In this document: piece by piece, positions 32,524-41,848 of the stretch
Position numbering within the stretch: the stretch's first letter is position 1
Layout of the letters: every line of letters starts with the position of its first letter
The notes under the pieces: model-generated
What the model saw: only the letters and a program-made list of their open reading frames with translations
What the model was told of the DNA's origin: nothing
The model's database searches: none
Translations under genes and position numbers: made by a program
Assembly: GCF_027451485.1 (NCBI RefSeq)
Contig: NZ_DAIDJE010000001.1
Location: 1-48,639 of the forward strand
DNA from: Bradyrhizobium sp.
GTDB taxonomy: Bacteria > Pseudomonadota > Alphaproteobacteria > Rhizobiales > Xanthobacteraceae
Direction of reading: 5' to 3'
DNA: 48,639 nucleotides

Positions 32524-33830
32524 TGCGGATTTTCGAGGCTAAAGGTCTCCGACTGTTCGTCATAGGCGAACAGCTCGGCGTAACGTCCCCATGACACGAT
32601 GGTCTTGAGGGTTTCGTCTGCCGCCTGCTCGCTCATGTAGTCTTCCAGCTCATTGCGGAAGCGCGCCTCGGGTGCGGTGTGCGAAGGCCGTTCGTCGAGC
32701 ACCCGCCGCACCAGGCCGATCACCGGCACGTAGTTGATCATGTGCTCGGCGAACAGCCGTTTGCGCGCGTCGGTTTCCATGTTGGCAAAGCGCTTGCCGG
32801 CATCAGTCAGCATCAGATCGCCCTCGCTCAACTGGGCGAAGCGTAAAAGCTGCAGTGACTCGCCGAGGTGGAAGATTTCGTCCGCCTCGAGTTGCAAGTG
32901 GCCCGCGAGAACCGGCAGGTCCGCATGCCCGTTATAGGGCGGCGCGGCCAGCGTCTCGATCAGGCCCGACAGCACGTTGGAGGAGACGTGGTTGAGAACC
33001 ATGCCGACGCCGGTACCATGAATGCCTTCGAGGGTCGGCGCCTTCGGTTCGGGGCGCTGCGTCATGCGAGCATAGATGCTGTCGACCAGCTGGCGGAAGG
33101 CCGGGTCGAGCCGATTGCGCGGATGCGGCAGGTCCACCTTGATCTCGGAAGCGACGCGGCCGGGATTGGAGGAAAACACCAGGATGCGGTCGCACATCAG
33201 CACGGCTTCCTCGATGTTGTGCGTCACCATCAAGACCGATTTGATCGGCAGGCGGCCTTCGATCCAGAGATCTATCAGATCGGTACGGAGGGTTTCGGCC
33301 GTCAGCACGTCAAGCGCCGAAAACGGCTCGTCCATCAAGAGCAGGTCTGGATGTACGACCAGTGCGCGGGCGAAGCCGACGCGCTGGCGCATTCCGCCTG
33401 ACAATTCCTTCGGATAGGCGGATTCAAATCCATCGAGGCCGATCAGGTCGATCGCCGCCAATGCGCGCTTGCGGCGCTCGGCGTTCTCGATGCCCAGCGC
33501 CTCCAGGCCGAGTTCGACGTTTTGCAACACCGTCAGCCACGGAAACAGGGCGAAGGACTGGAACACCATCGAGACGCCGTTCGGAGGTCCGATGATGGTT
33601 TCTCCTCGGCATCTGGCATCGCCCGCCGTCGGCGCGATGAGACCTGCGATTATGCGCAACAGCGTGGACTTGCCGGAACCGGAGCGGCCGAGCAGGCCGA
33701 CGATCTCGCCAGACCGGATCGTCAGGTCGACCTTTTCGAGAACCAGGATCTCCTCGCCGCTGCCCTTCGGGAAAGAGCGGCAGACGCCACGGATATCGAG
33801 CAGGTTGGCTTCTTTGGAGGTGTCGAGCAT
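32520..33830 (-). CDS. ABC transporter ATPase with C-terminal AAA-associated domain
   Basis: This 436-residue protein pairs a nitrate/sulfonate/taurine-type ATPase with an extra C-terminal domain. Walker A is GRSGSGKST, the signature LSGGMRQR and Walker B LLLMDEPFSALD. The C-terminal 150 residues (from about GMVLNHVSSNVLSGLIE) match the AAA-associated domain seen in some alphaproteobacterial importers and may regulate the ATPase. It follows the fused permease by 15 bp on the same strand. Its stop codon lies within the CTAG end of the repeat element. No binding protein is adjacent, so the substrate is unknown. Confidence 0.92.
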   Translation of the reverse strand: MLDTSKEANLLDIRGVCRSFPKGSGEEILVLEKVDLTIRSGEIVGLLGRSGSGKSTLLRIIAGLIAPTAGDARCRGETIIGPPNGVSMVFQSFALFPWLTVLQNVELGLEALGIENAERRKRALAAIDLIGLDGFESAYPKELSGGMRQRVGFARALVVHPDLLLMDEPFSALDVLTAETLRTDLIDLWIEGRLPIKSVLMVTHNIEEAVLMCDRILVFSSNPGRVASEIKVDLPHPRNRLDPAFRQLVDSIYARMTQRPEPKAPTLEGIHGTGVGMVLNHVSSNVLSGLIETLAAPPYNGHADLPVLAGHLQLEADEIFHLGESLQLLRFAQLSEGDLMLTDAGKRFANMETDARKRLFAEHMINYVPVIGLVRRVLDERPSHTAPEARFRNELEDYMSEQAADETLKTIVSWGRYAELFAYDEQSETFSLENPH

Positions 33831-33845
33831 AAGGATTCCCTAGCA

Positions 33846-35579
33846 TTATCCGAGGCGAAGGCGGCGTTCTCCGAAGGCGTAGAGCGGTCTCCAGATCAGC
33901 CGGTTGGACAACGTGACGATGACGCACATCACGACGATGCCGAGCACGACGCGTGGAAAATCGCCGGCCGCCGTCGCTTGCGCAATATAGGAACCAAGCC
34001 CCCTGGCCATCAGGTGAGTGTTGCCCCAGCTCGCCACTTCCGCGACGATGGAAGCGTTCCACGATCCACCCGAGGCGGTGATGGCACCGGTGATGTAATA
34101 GGGAAAGATTCCGGGCAGGATCACTTTGGTCCACCACCGCCATCCCTGCAGGTGGAAGCTGCCGGCTGCCTCGCGAAGATCGCTCGGGAAAGCACTGGCG
34201 CCCGCAATCACATTGAACAGGATGTACCACTGGGTGCCGAGGATCATCAGTGGGCTCAGCCAGATGTTGGCATTGAGGTCGTAGCGCACAATGATCACCA
34301 CGAACACCGGAAAGGCGAGGTTAGCCGGAAAAGCGGCCAGGAATTGCGCCAGGGGCTGCACGCGTTCGGCGAATTTCGGCCGCAGGCCGATCCAGACGCC
34401 GATTGGTACCCAGATCAGCGAGGCCAGCGAGATCAGCACAAGGACGCGGACGAGCGTGATGAAGCCGTCGCCCACCGCAGCAAACAGGTCCCCCAGGTTC
34501 AGCGTCCTCGACATGAACCGGTAGGCGAGCCAGCCGGCATAGCCGGTCGCGACCGCGATCAAGGCGAGCCAGAGCGCATCGACGAGGCGCGACGGCGAGC
34601 GGGTGGTCACGGGCAACCGCAGCCCTTCCGGCAATCTCACGTGGAGGTTTGAAAACGCCCTGTTGGTAGCCGCGAAGGGCGCAGTGAGTGCCCGCAAGGC
34701 ACGCGTGCGGCGGAACAGATCGAGCATCCAGGAACTTGGTGCGGCGCCGGACGCCGTCTGCTCGAAGCGAAACTTGTCGGCCCAGGCTACTACGGGACGG
34801 AAAAGAAACTGGTCATAGGCAATGATCACGAGCAGCATGGTCAGTATGGCATAGCCGATCGCCGGCAGGTCCTGCTTCTCGATCCCGAGAGCGACATAGG
34901 AGCCGATCCCGGGCAAGGTGACCGTGGTGTTGCCGACGGTGATCGCCTCCGAGGCCACGACAAAGAACCACCCGCCTGACATCGACATCATCGTATTCCA
35001 GATCAGGCCGGGCATGGCGAAAGGCACGTCGAGGCGCCAGAAACGCTGCCATCCCGAGAGATGAAAGCTCTGCGAGGCCTCCTCGAGATCCTTTGGTACG
35101 TTGCGGATCGACTGGTACAGGCTGAAGGTCATGTTCCAGGCCTGGCTGGTGAAGATCGCAAACACGCAGGCCAATTCGGCCCCGAACACCTGACCAGGAA
35201 ACAGATTCAGAAAGAATACGACCGTAAAGGTGAGGAAGCCCAGGATCGGCACCGATTGCAGGATGTCGAGCAGCGGGATCAGCACCATCTCCGCCCGGCG
35301 GCTCTTGGCAGCGAGCGTGGCGTAGCAAAGGGTGAAGATGATCGAGCACACGATGGCGAGCAGCATGCGCATGGTCGTGCGCAGCGCGTACACCGGCAGA
35401 TGGGCCGGATCGAGTGAAACCGGCGAGGCGTCCAGCGCCGACAGCGGAAGTGTCGTCTGCGCGCCGCCATAGACAATGAGTACCATCGCCCCGACGACGA
35501 GCACGAGCGCGACGATGTCCCAAATGTTCGGCCGCAGCGCCTGTCCCAGCCTCGGCGTCAGGATATCGTCCAGCGTCAT
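33846..35579 (-). CDS. Fused tandem ABC permease (two binding-protein-dependent domains)
   Basis: This 577-residue protein contains two copies of the importer permease domain in one chain, each with about six helices. The EAA loops are EASQSFHLSGWQRFWRLDVP and EAAGSFHLQGWRWWTKVILP, located at roughly residues 160-185 and 455-480. The fusion would give the whole membrane channel from one gene. It is operonic with the ATPase downstream. Nitrate, sulfonate or similar anions are the usual cargo for this permease class; the cargo here is undetermined. Confidence 0.9.
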   Translation of the reverse strand: MTLDDILTPRLGQALRPNIWDIVALVLVVGAMVLIVYGGAQTTLPLSALDASPVSLDPAHLPVYALRTTMRMLLAIVCSIIFTLCYATLAAKSRRAEMVLIPLLDILQSVPILGFLTFTVVFFLNLFPGQVFGAELACVFAIFTSQAWNMTFSLYQSIRNVPKDLEEASQSFHLSGWQRFWRLDVPFAMPGLIWNTMMSMSGGWFFVVASEAITVGNTTVTLPGIGSYVALGIEKQDLPAIGYAILTMLLVIIAYDQFLFRPVVAWADKFRFEQTASGAAPSSWMLDLFRRTRALRALTAPFAATNRAFSNLHVRLPEGLRLPVTTRSPSRLVDALWLALIAVATGYAGWLAYRFMSRTLNLGDLFAAVGDGFITLVRVLVLISLASLIWVPIGVWIGLRPKFAERVQPLAQFLAAFPANLAFPVFVVIIVRYDLNANIWLSPLMILGTQWYILFNVIAGASAFPSDLREAAGSFHLQGWRWWTKVILPGIFPYYITGAITASGGSWNASIVAEVASWGNTHLMARGLGSYIAQATAAGDFPRVVLGIVVMCVIVTLSNRLIWRPLYAFGERRLRLG

Positions 35580-35902
35580 GCGGACTGCCTTCCCGCCGGG
35601 AACCCCTGGCTGTTCACTTTAGACATCGCTCACTTCCATTTCCGCGATCAGCGCGGCTGGCCGGAGAGCGAACAGTCCTTTAGGCCGGACCGCCAATCCT
35701 CACGCGGCTTAAGCGAGCGCGATCAATTCTGAATGTTGCCGGCTCCGCCGTCCCGGTCAGAGCCGGGTTGACGTCGCCGAAGGCGGTACTGCCCATGGCC
35801 GGTTGATATGCCTGCTTGTCAGGATTGGAGGATTTAGTTGACACTAATTTTACAGTGACGCGCGGCACCTACGCCCGGCGCTTGCTGCTGTCAACCGCCG
35901 AT
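35580..35902. other. Intergenic region upstream of the fused permease
   Basis: The 323-bp gap holds a possible minus-strand peptide of up to 62 codons (35868-35680) with a fairly natural stretch (KQAYQPAMGSTAFGDVNPAL) but no ribosome binding site. An AT-rich site with CACT (35842-35845) and AGTG (35854-35857) half-sites could be a regulator site. Neither is strong enough for a separate call. Confidence 0.35.
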
Positions 35903-36907
35903 TTACGGGCGGTGCTGAACTTCGACGGTGACATGCGACAAGTCGGCAAGATGCGCCAGCCGCTGCCGGTAATGGGCAGGCCCGCGCTGTGCCGATGTCG
36001 CGATCGAAACGATCGCGCCGAGATGCCCCGGCCCCAGCCGCCAGAGGTGCAGGTCGGTGACCCGGTCGCCCTCGCTTTCGATGGCGCGCCTGACCTTCTC
36101 GGCCATCCCGGCGTCTGGCACGCGGTCGAGCAGGATCGCCCCGGTGTCGCGCACCAGCCCAACCGACCAGCTTGCGATCACCAGCGCACCGATCAGTCCG
36201 GCGAGCGGATCCATCCAGAGCCAGCCAAACGTGCGGGCCAAGAGCAGGCCGATAATGACCAGAACCGAGACCGCGGCATCGGCCGCGACGTGAACCACAG
36301 CCGCGCGCATGTTGTTGTCATGGTGGTGGCGCGCGCGGGCGTGGTCATGATCGTGGTCGTGGTGATGGTCGTCGTCATGGTCGTGGTCGTGCGGATGATC
36401 GTGGTGATGCGCGTGGCCGTGACCATGGCCGTGCCCGTGGTCATGGCCGCCGGCCAAGAGCCAGGCGCTGGCGATATTGACCAGAAGACCGAGCGCCGCG
36501 ATCACGATCGCCTCGTTGAAGGCGATCGGAACCGGATTGAGGAAACGAAGCACTGCTTCATAGCCGATCAGAAGCGCAATCATCGCCAGGACGATGGCGC
36601 TGGAGTATCCGGCGAGGTCGCCGAACTTCCCGGTTCCGAAGGTGAAATTGGGGTCGAACGCGTATCTGCGCGCCAAGGTATAGGCGAGCGCGGCGAGCAG
36701 CAGCGCGCCGGCATGGGTCGACATGTGAAGACCGTCGGCGATCAAGGCCAGCGACCCGAAGAGCGCTCCGCCGACGATCTCGGCCACCATCATGGCCGTG
36801 CAGAGGACAATCACCGCCCAGGTCCGCCGCTCTGCGCGCGCGTGGTCACGGCCCAAAAACACGTGGTCGTGGGGCGGCGCCTGTAAGACTGTGCCTTGCT
36901 CCGTCAT
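35903..36907 (-). CDS. dmeF: DmeF-like Co/Ni cation diffusion facilitator
   Basis: This 334-residue CDF exporter has six membrane helices. HMSTHAGALL follows a GSLALIADGL motif that holds the transport-site Asp and His, and the second site lies in VVHVAADAAVSVLVI. A cytosolic loop at residues 155-197 is almost all His, Asp and Gly (HDHGHGHGHGHAHHHDH and onward) and should bind metal. A cytosolic domain ends the protein. It lies 7 bp downstream of a DmeR-type repressor gene, the arrangement known for cobalt/nickel efflux in Rhizobium and Agrobacterium. Expression should rise when that repressor binds metal. Confidence 0.92.
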   Translation of the reverse strand: MTEQGTVLQAPPHDHVFLGRDHARAERRTWAVIVLCTAMMVAEIVGGALFGSLALIADGLHMSTHAGALLLAALAYTLARRYAFDPNFTFGTGKFGDLAGYSSAIVLAMIALLIGYEAVLRFLNPVPIAFNEAIVIAALGLLVNIASAWLLAGGHDHGHGHGHGHAHHHDHPHDHDHDDDHHHDHDHDHARARHHHDNNMRAAVVHVAADAAVSVLVIIGLLLARTFGWLWMDPLAGLIGALVIASWSVGLVRDTGAILLDRVPDAGMAEKVRRAIESEGDRVTDLHLWRLGPGHLGAIVSIATSAQRGPAHYRQRLAHLADLSHVTVEVQHRP

Positions 36908-36914
36908 GTTCGTC

Positions 36915-37193
36915 TCACTTCAGATAGGTGTGAACCACATCGATGAGTTGATCGGCGGCTTCCGAGTTGAGGGCGCCTGGATTCCTCTCCGGGTCCACCA
37001 GATGGGTGCGAATATGGTCCTCGACCACCTCGGCCATCAATCCGGCAACGCTGCCGCGGACCCCCGCGATCAAATGCATGATGCGTTCGCATCCAGCCTC
37101 TTCCGCCAGCGCCCGCTCGATCGCTTCCACTTGGCCGCGGATGCGGCCGACGCGCGCGATCAGCTTCCTTTTCTCTTTGATAGTGTGGGACAT
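36915..37193 (-). CDS. dmeR: DmeR-like metal-sensing repressor (CsoR/RcnR family)
   Basis: This 92-residue all-helical repressor begins MSHTIKEKRKLIARVGRIRGQVEAIERAL, of which HTIKEKRKLIARVGRIRGQ is diagnostic. His3, a Cys near residue 35 (EAGCERIMHLIAGVRGS) and His at about 61 (DHIRTHLVD) are the expected metal ligands in the RcnR/DmeR/FrmR branch. It would bind the G-tract operator 11 bp upstream of its own start and release it on Co/Ni binding. FrmR-type formaldehyde sensors look similar, but the adjacent dmeF favours a metal role. Confidence 0.9.
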   Translation of the reverse strand: MSHTIKEKRKLIARVGRIRGQVEAIERALAEEAGCERIMHLIAGVRGSVAGLMAEVVEDHIRTHLVDPERNPGALNSEAADQLIDVVHTYLK

Positions 37194-37203
37194 TGTCGGA
37201 CGA

Positions 37204-37229
37204 ACATAGGGTACCCCCCTATTCTATGT
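37204..37229. promoter_or_regulatory. DmeR operator (G-tract dyad)
   Basis: ACATAG (37204-37209) and CTATGT (37224-37229) flank a core with GGGTACCCCCC. Inverted arms round a G/C tract with TAC are typical of CsoR/RcnR-family sites. It lies 11-36 bp upstream of the dmeR ATG. Confidence 0.7.
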
Positions 37230-37288
37230 CAATCGGCCCCCGTGAGGGATGCGCCCGGTGCCGCCCGCCGGCGGGCCCAGAACGGAAC

Positions 37289-38104
37289 TCAGCGTTGCGG
37301 ACGGTTGGACAAACGCTCCAGGTCGAACCGGTCGACCTCGGTCAGCAATTCGCAGAAGCTGCGCGCGCCCTGATCGATCAGGCCCTCCCCCTTCTCCGCG
37401 GAGGCGAGCGTCGCGTTGCCCACCGCGCCGCTAGGATGAAGGTCCTGGGTCTGCCAGGCAAATGGGGCGGGCCGCTGCGCGGAGAGCCAGCGAAACTCGT
37501 TCTTCATGGCGATCGTTGAGGGACGAAAATCGGCCATCGCTTCGCGCCGCACGTGTTCGCCGTGGCGCGCCAGCATGATCGACGTCTCGACAGCGCCCCC
37601 GTGAATGCCGTGCTCGATTTCCTCAGCGGGAAACAGTTGCTCAGGCGCCGAGAGCCGGCCCCAGGCGGTTGTCACCACCAGCATCCTGGCATGGGTGCGC
37701 AGCTCCTGCGCCACCAGGCTCATCGCCGCGCTGTTGCCGCCATGGCTGGTGACGATGACGAGCTTTCTGAGGCCGGCGTTCGCGACGCTCTCGCCGAGTC
37801 CGATCCAGTTCTTGATGGCGGTTTGCGGCGACAGCGTCAGCGTCCCCGGGAAGTCGGTATGCTCGGACGAGATTCCGATCGGCTCGATCGGAAGAAAGGT
37901 CACCGGCATTGTATCGGCGAGCAGTTCGCGTACGCGAGCCAGATAGGCCTGCGCAATCAAGACGTCCGTTTCAAGTGGGAGATGCGGTCCATGCTGCTCG
38001 GTCGCGGCCAGCGGCAGCACGGCGATCCAGCGCGCGCGATCGTCACCCGCCGGATCGAGCCGGCCAAGGTCATTCCAGTCGCGGGGCGGGAGGGTTGAAG
38101 TCAT
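37289..38104 (-). CDS. Creatininase-family amidohydrolase
   Basis: This 271-residue protein is related to creatininase and mycofactocin MftE-type enzymes, which hydrolyse amides at a di-metal site. Visible blocks are LPLAATEQHGPHLPLETDV (E, H and D ligands, quoted in part), SSEHTDFPGTLTL, SHGGNSAAM and HGIHGGAVETSIML. ATG 38104 is preferred; a 20-residue extension from 38164 is unlike the family. It is divergent from the second ABC importer, with 72 bp between starts. The pairing suggests a nitrogen compound taken up by that importer is its substrate. Confidence 0.88.
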   Translation of the reverse strand: MTSTLPPRDWNDLGRLDPAGDDRARWIAVLPLAATEQHGPHLPLETDVLIAQAYLARVRELLADTMPVTFLPIEPIGISSEHTDFPGTLTLSPQTAIKNWIGLGESVANAGLRKLVIVTSHGGNSAAMSLVAQELRTHARMLVVTTAWGRLSAPEQLFPAEEIEHGIHGGAVETSIMLARHGEHVRREAMADFRPSTIAMKNEFRWLSAQRPAPFAWQTQDLHPSGAVGNATLASAEKGEGLIDQGARSFCELLTEVDRFDLERLSNRPQR

Positions 38105-38176
38105 GGCGCAAAGATAGTTTGTATGGGGTATCCGATCGCGCCCATCATGCGGCCAAACGGCCAACGGAGTCCAACC

Positions 38177-39199
38177 ATGAAGCTATCCTTCCGGCCGCCG
38201 ATGTTAGCGGCTTTCCTGGTGGCCATGGTGGTAGCGGGAGCGCCGGGATACGCCCAGACCAAGCTGGACAAGGTGTCTTTTGGCACCAACTGGGTGCCCG
38301 AAGCGGAGCATGGCGGGTTCTATCAGGCTTTGGCCGACGGCACGTACGAGAAATATGGCCTCGACGTTACGATCGTGCCCGGCGGTCCGAACGAGAACAA
38401 CCGCATGCTCCTGATCGCGGGCAGGATCGACTTCTTCATGGCCGCCAATACGCTGATGTCGTTCGATGCGGTTGCCAACAACGTGCCGGTGGTCACGGTG
38501 GCGGCCATCTTCCAGAAGGATCCGCAGGTATTCCTGACCCATCCGGAGTCCAGGATCACAAAGCTCGAGGAGCTCAAGCCGTTGACGCTGTTCGTCTCAA
38601 AGGAGGGCATTTCGAGCTATTTCCAGTGGCTGAAGTCGGAATATGGATTTAGCGAAGACCACGTGAAACCCTACACCTTCAATTCCCAGCCGTTTATTGC
38701 CGACAAGCACAGTGCGATGCAGGGCTATGTCACTTCGGAGCCCTATGGAGTCGAGAAGGCAGCCGGGTTCAAGCCCGGCATCATCCTGCTCGCCGACTAC
38801 GGCTGGAATACCTATTCGACCCTGATCGAAACGCGCCGCGATATCATCGACAAGAAGCCTGATCTGGTACAGCGCTTTGTGAGCGCTTCGATGATCGGTT
38901 GGTACAATTACCTTTATGGCAACAACACTGCGGCGAACGCGATGATCAAGAAGCTCAATCCGGAAATGACCGACGAAATGCTCGCATTCTCCGTCGCGAA
39001 GATGAAGGAATACGGGATCGTCGATTCCGGCGATGCCTTGCACGACGGTATCGGCGCCATCAACGATGCGCGGATGGCGAGCTTCTTCGACAAGATGGTG
39101 CGGGCCCATGTCGTCCGCTCCGATATCGACTATCGCAAGTCCTACACGCTACGTTTTGTCAACAAGGGCGTCGGCCTCGACCTGCGGCCGAAGAATTAG
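38177..39199 (+). CDS. ABC importer binding protein (NMT1/THI5-like)
   Basis: This 340-residue periplasmic protein has a signal peptide ending GAPGYAQT and the NMT1 pattern: VSFGTNWVPEAEHGGFYQAL, then YEKYGLDVTIVPGGP, AGRIDFFMAAN and GYVTSEPYGVEKAAGF. Such proteins bind pyrimidine-like, thiamine-precursor, riboflavin or sulfonate ligands. GGAG precedes ATG 38177. It heads a run of five genes: binding protein, ATPase, permease, hydroxyacid dehydrogenase and an AprI-like protein. Confidence 0.92.
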   Translation: MKLSFRPPMLAAFLVAMVVAGAPGYAQTKLDKVSFGTNWVPEAEHGGFYQALADGTYEKYGLDVTIVPGGPNENNRMLLIAGRIDFFMAANTLMSFDAVANNVPVVTVAAIFQKDPQVFLTHPESRITKLEELKPLTLFVSKEGISSYFQWLKSEYGFSEDHVKPYTFNSQPFIADKHSAMQGYVTSEPYGVEKAAGFKPGIILLADYGWNTYSTLIETRRDIIDKKPDLVQRFVSASMIGWYNYLYGNNTAANAMIKKLNPEMTDEMLAFSVAKMKEYGIVDSGDALHDGIGAINDARMASFFDKMVRAHVVRSDIDYRKSYTLRFVNKGVGLDLRPKN

Positions 39200-39209
39200 G
39201 CTGCCGCGA

Positions 39210-40022
39210 ATGGCGAACTCGGCGGCTTCCAGAGGGTCAGACGTTGATCCCGCAGGCCTTGCGGTCGATCTGCGCGATGTCGTCAAGGCATATGACAACG
39301 GCGTCGTCGCGCTCGGGCCGATCGATCTTGCGGTGCGCCGCGGCGAATTCGTGTCCCTGCTCGGGCCATCCGGCTGCGGCAAGTCCACCGCGCTCCGCCT
39401 GATTGCCGGCCTCAGCGGCCCGACCTCGGGCACCGTCAATGTGACGCGGCCGGCTCGCACGGAGAACGGGCGCCATCCGATCGGCTTCGTGTTTCAGGAG
39501 CCGACGCTGATGCCGTGGACGACCGTGCGCGAGAATGTGCGGCTGCCGCTGAAACTGGCGCATGTGCCGCCTTTGGAATCCAGAGAACGCATCGACGCGG
39601 CGTTGGCGCAGGTCGGGCTTCGCGAATTTGCTGACAGCTACCCCCGCGAATTATCGGGCGGAATGAAGATGCGGGTGTCGCTTGCCCGTGCGCTCGTCAC
39701 CGATCCCGATATCCTCCTCATGGACGAGCCGTTCGCGGCGCTCGACGAGATCACGCGCTTCCGCCTCAACAACGATCTTCTGGCGTTATGGCGTAGCCTG
39801 CAAAAGACCGTCATTTTCGTCACTCATTCCGTCTTCGAGTCAGTCTATCTGTCGCAGCGGATAATGGTGATGACGTCGCGGCCCGGACGCGTTGCCGCTG
39901 AAATTGCCATCGAAGCCGCCGAGCCGCGCGGCGAGGCGTTTCGCACCTCCGCCGACTATGCGGGCTATTGCCGCAAGGTGTCGGAGACGCTGGCGCCTGC
40001 CTATTCGGAGCGATCCTCGTGA
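39210..40022 (+). CDS. ABC importer ATPase (SsuB/TauB-like)
   Basis: This 270-residue ATPase has Walker A GPSGCGKST, the Q-loop in GFVFQEPTLMPW, the signature LSGGMKMRVS and Walker B ILLMDEPFAALDE. It belongs to the nitrate/sulfonate/taurine and thiamine-precursor class and should power the adjacent permease. ATG 39210 starts 10 bp after the binding-protein stop; readings from 39033 run through that gene. The 3' end overlaps the permease start as GTGA. Confidence 0.93.
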   Translation: MANSAASRGSDVDPAGLAVDLRDVVKAYDNGVVALGPIDLAVRRGEFVSLLGPSGCGKSTALRLIAGLSGPTSGTVNVTRPARTENGRHPIGFVFQEPTLMPWTTVRENVRLPLKLAHVPPLESRERIDAALAQVGLREFADSYPRELSGGMKMRVSLARALVTDPDILLMDEPFAALDEITRFRLNNDLLALWRSLQKTVIFVTHSVFESVYLSQRIMVMTSRPGRVAAEIAIEAAEPRGEAFRTSADYAGYCRKVSETLAPAYSERSS

Positions 40023-40858
40023 GCCCGCCCAAGGCCGCTCCCTCGCCTGCCGCTGTCCCCGCGAGTCAGGATAGTGGCAGCTTGCGCCTCGTTCGCCTTG
40101 CGCTTCCCATCCTTGTGCTCGCGGCCGGCATCGCCATGTGGGAGCTGGTGGTGCGGGTCAACGACATCCCGCCTTACGTCCTGCCTGCTCCATCGGCCAT
40201 CTTCGCTACGCTGGTCCGTGATTGGGGCGTGCTGTCGCAATCGCTGCTCACCACGCTGTTGACCACCTTCGAAGGTTTTATCGCGGCCGCGATCGGCGGC
40301 ATCGCCCTGGCGCTGCTGTTCAATCTCTCGAGGTGGCTGGAATACTCGCTGTTTCCCTACGCGGTGGTGTTGCAGGTCACCCCTGTCATCGCGATCGCGC
40401 CGCTGCTGTTGATTTACCTGTCGCAAGCCACCGCCGTGGTGGTCTGCGCCTTCATCGTCGCCTTCTTCCCCGTGTTGTCCAACACGACGCTCGGTCTGAA
40501 CTCGGTGGATCGAAATCTCGCCGGCCTGTTCCAGCTTTATGGCGCCTCGCGCCTGCAAACCCTGTGTCTTCTCAAACTGCCGGCTGCGCTGCCGTTCATG
40601 CTTGGCGGGCTTCGCATCGCGGGCGGCCTGTCACTGATTGGTGCCGTCGTGGCGGAAATTGCGGCGGGCTCCGCTGGCGCGGGATCGGGACTCGCCTATC
40701 GGATCGCCGAGTCCGGCTACCGGCTCAACATTCCCAGAATGTTCGCGGCCTTGCTGTTGCTCTCGGCTGCCGGAATTGTCATTTATGGCCTGCTGGCGCT
40801 AACCTCGCACCTGTTGCTGCGGCGCTGGCACGAAAGTGCGATTGGAAAGGAAAGTTAA
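40019..40858 (+). CDS. ABC importer permease (SsuC/ThiX-like)
   Basis: This 279-residue inner-membrane protein has six helices and the EAA-type loop LAGLFQLYGASRLQTLCLLKLPAALPFM, of which FQLYGASRLQ and LKLPAALP are the contact parts. It forms the homodimeric channel of the importer. I chose GTG 40019, which overlaps the ATPase stop (GTGA); an upstream ATG at 39968 would overlap that gene by 55 bp. Confidence 0.92.
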   Translation: MSPPKAAPSPAAVPASQDSGSLRLVRLALPILVLAAGIAMWELVVRVNDIPPYVLPAPSAIFATLVRDWGVLSQSLLTTLLTTFEGFIAAAIGGIALALLFNLSRWLEYSLFPYAVVLQVTPVIAIAPLLLIYLSQATAVVVCAFIVAFFPVLSNTTLGLNSVDRNLAGLFQLYGASRLQTLCLLKLPAALPFMLGGLRIAGGLSLIGAVVAEIAAGSAGAGSGLAYRIAESGYRLNIPRMFAALLLLSAAGIVIYGLLALTSHLLLRRWHESAIGKES

Positions 40859-41848
40859 ATGGCGGGCGGAAATATTTCATCGGAGAAGATCGATCTTCTG
40901 ATCTATGGCCCGAGCAAGCCGATCATCGACAAAGGGTTTTCCGATCAATACGTGCTTCATCCCGCAGAGACGCGCGCGGATCTCGAGCGCATCAGCCCGG
41001 CAGTCGCCGCAAAGATCAGAGGCGCCGCGGTGACCTACAGCACCGCCCGATGCGACGGGGGCGTGATGGCGATGTTCCCGAAGCTCGAAATCGTCGCGTC
41101 CTTCGGCGTCGGCTACGATCACGTCGAGGCAAACTATGCGCGCGAGCATAACATTATCGTGACCAATACGCCGGACGTTCTCACGGAGGAGGTCGCCGAC
41201 ATCGCGATGGGCCTTTTGATCGCGACCTTGCGCGAATTCGTCAAGGCCGACCGCTACCTGCGCTCCGGGCTTTGGACCACGCAGCAATACCCATTGAGCG
41301 TCGGCTCGCTGCGCGACCGTACGGTCGGGTTCGTCGGCATGGGCCGGATCGGCCAGGCGATCGCGCGGCGCTTGGAGGCATCGCTGGTACCGGTGGTCTA
41401 TCATACGCGCAATCCGGTCGCGGGTCTCAAATACAAGCACTATCCCGACCTGCTCGAGATGGCGAAAGCCGTTGACACGCTGATGGTAATCGTACCCGGC
41501 GGTCCGTCGACGGCGAAAATGATCAACGCCGATGTGTTCAAGGCGCTCGGCCCGCGCGGCGTCATCATCAATGTCGCGCGCGGCTCGGTCGTCGATGAAG
41601 AGGCAATGATCGCGGCATTGAAGTCGGGAACGATTCTGGCCGCGGGTCTCGATGTGTTCGCCAACGAGCCCGACGTACCGGACGAACTGAAGGCGATGCA
41701 GAATGTGGTGCTGCTCCCGCATATCGGCTCCGCGTCCGTCGTCACCCGCAACGCCATGGATCAGCTCGTGGTCGACAACCTGAAAGCCTGGTTCGCAGGC
41801 AAGCTGCCGCTGACCCCGATTGCGGAAACTCCGGTGACGGGGCGCTGA
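40859..41848 (+). CDS. D-2-hydroxyacid dehydrogenase (NAD-dependent family)
   Basis: This 329-residue enzyme has the Rossmann motif GMGRIGQAIA, NVARGSVVDEEAM (catalytic Arg), the Glu of DVFANEPDVPDEL and LLPHIGSAS (catalytic His), as in hydroxypyruvate/glyoxylate reductases. It interconverts a 2-keto acid and a D-2-hydroxy acid. The start directly follows the permease stop (TAAATGG), so it is part of the importer operon and may process the product of the imported compound or of the divergent amidohydrolase. Confidence 0.92.
   Translation: MAGGNISSEKIDLLIYGPSKPIIDKGFSDQYVLHPAETRADLERISPAVAAKIRGAAVTYSTARCDGGVMAMFPKLEIVASFGVGYDHVEANYAREHNIIVTNTPDVLTEEVADIAMGLLIATLREFVKADRYLRSGLWTTQQYPLSVGSLRDRTVGFVGMGRIGQAIARRLEASLVPVVYHTRNPVAGLKYKHYPDLLEMAKAVDTLMVIVPGGPSTAKMINADVFKALGPRGVIINVARGSVVDEEAMIAALKSGTILAAGLDVFANEPDVPDELKAMQNVVLLPHIGSASVVTRNAMDQLVVDNLKAWFAGKLPLTPIAETPVTGR

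Noticed and set aside
36310..36470. Repetitive GTGGTCATG-like tract as a tandem repeat or CRISPR-like array
   Set aside because: It is the coding sequence of the His/Asp-rich loop of dmeF.
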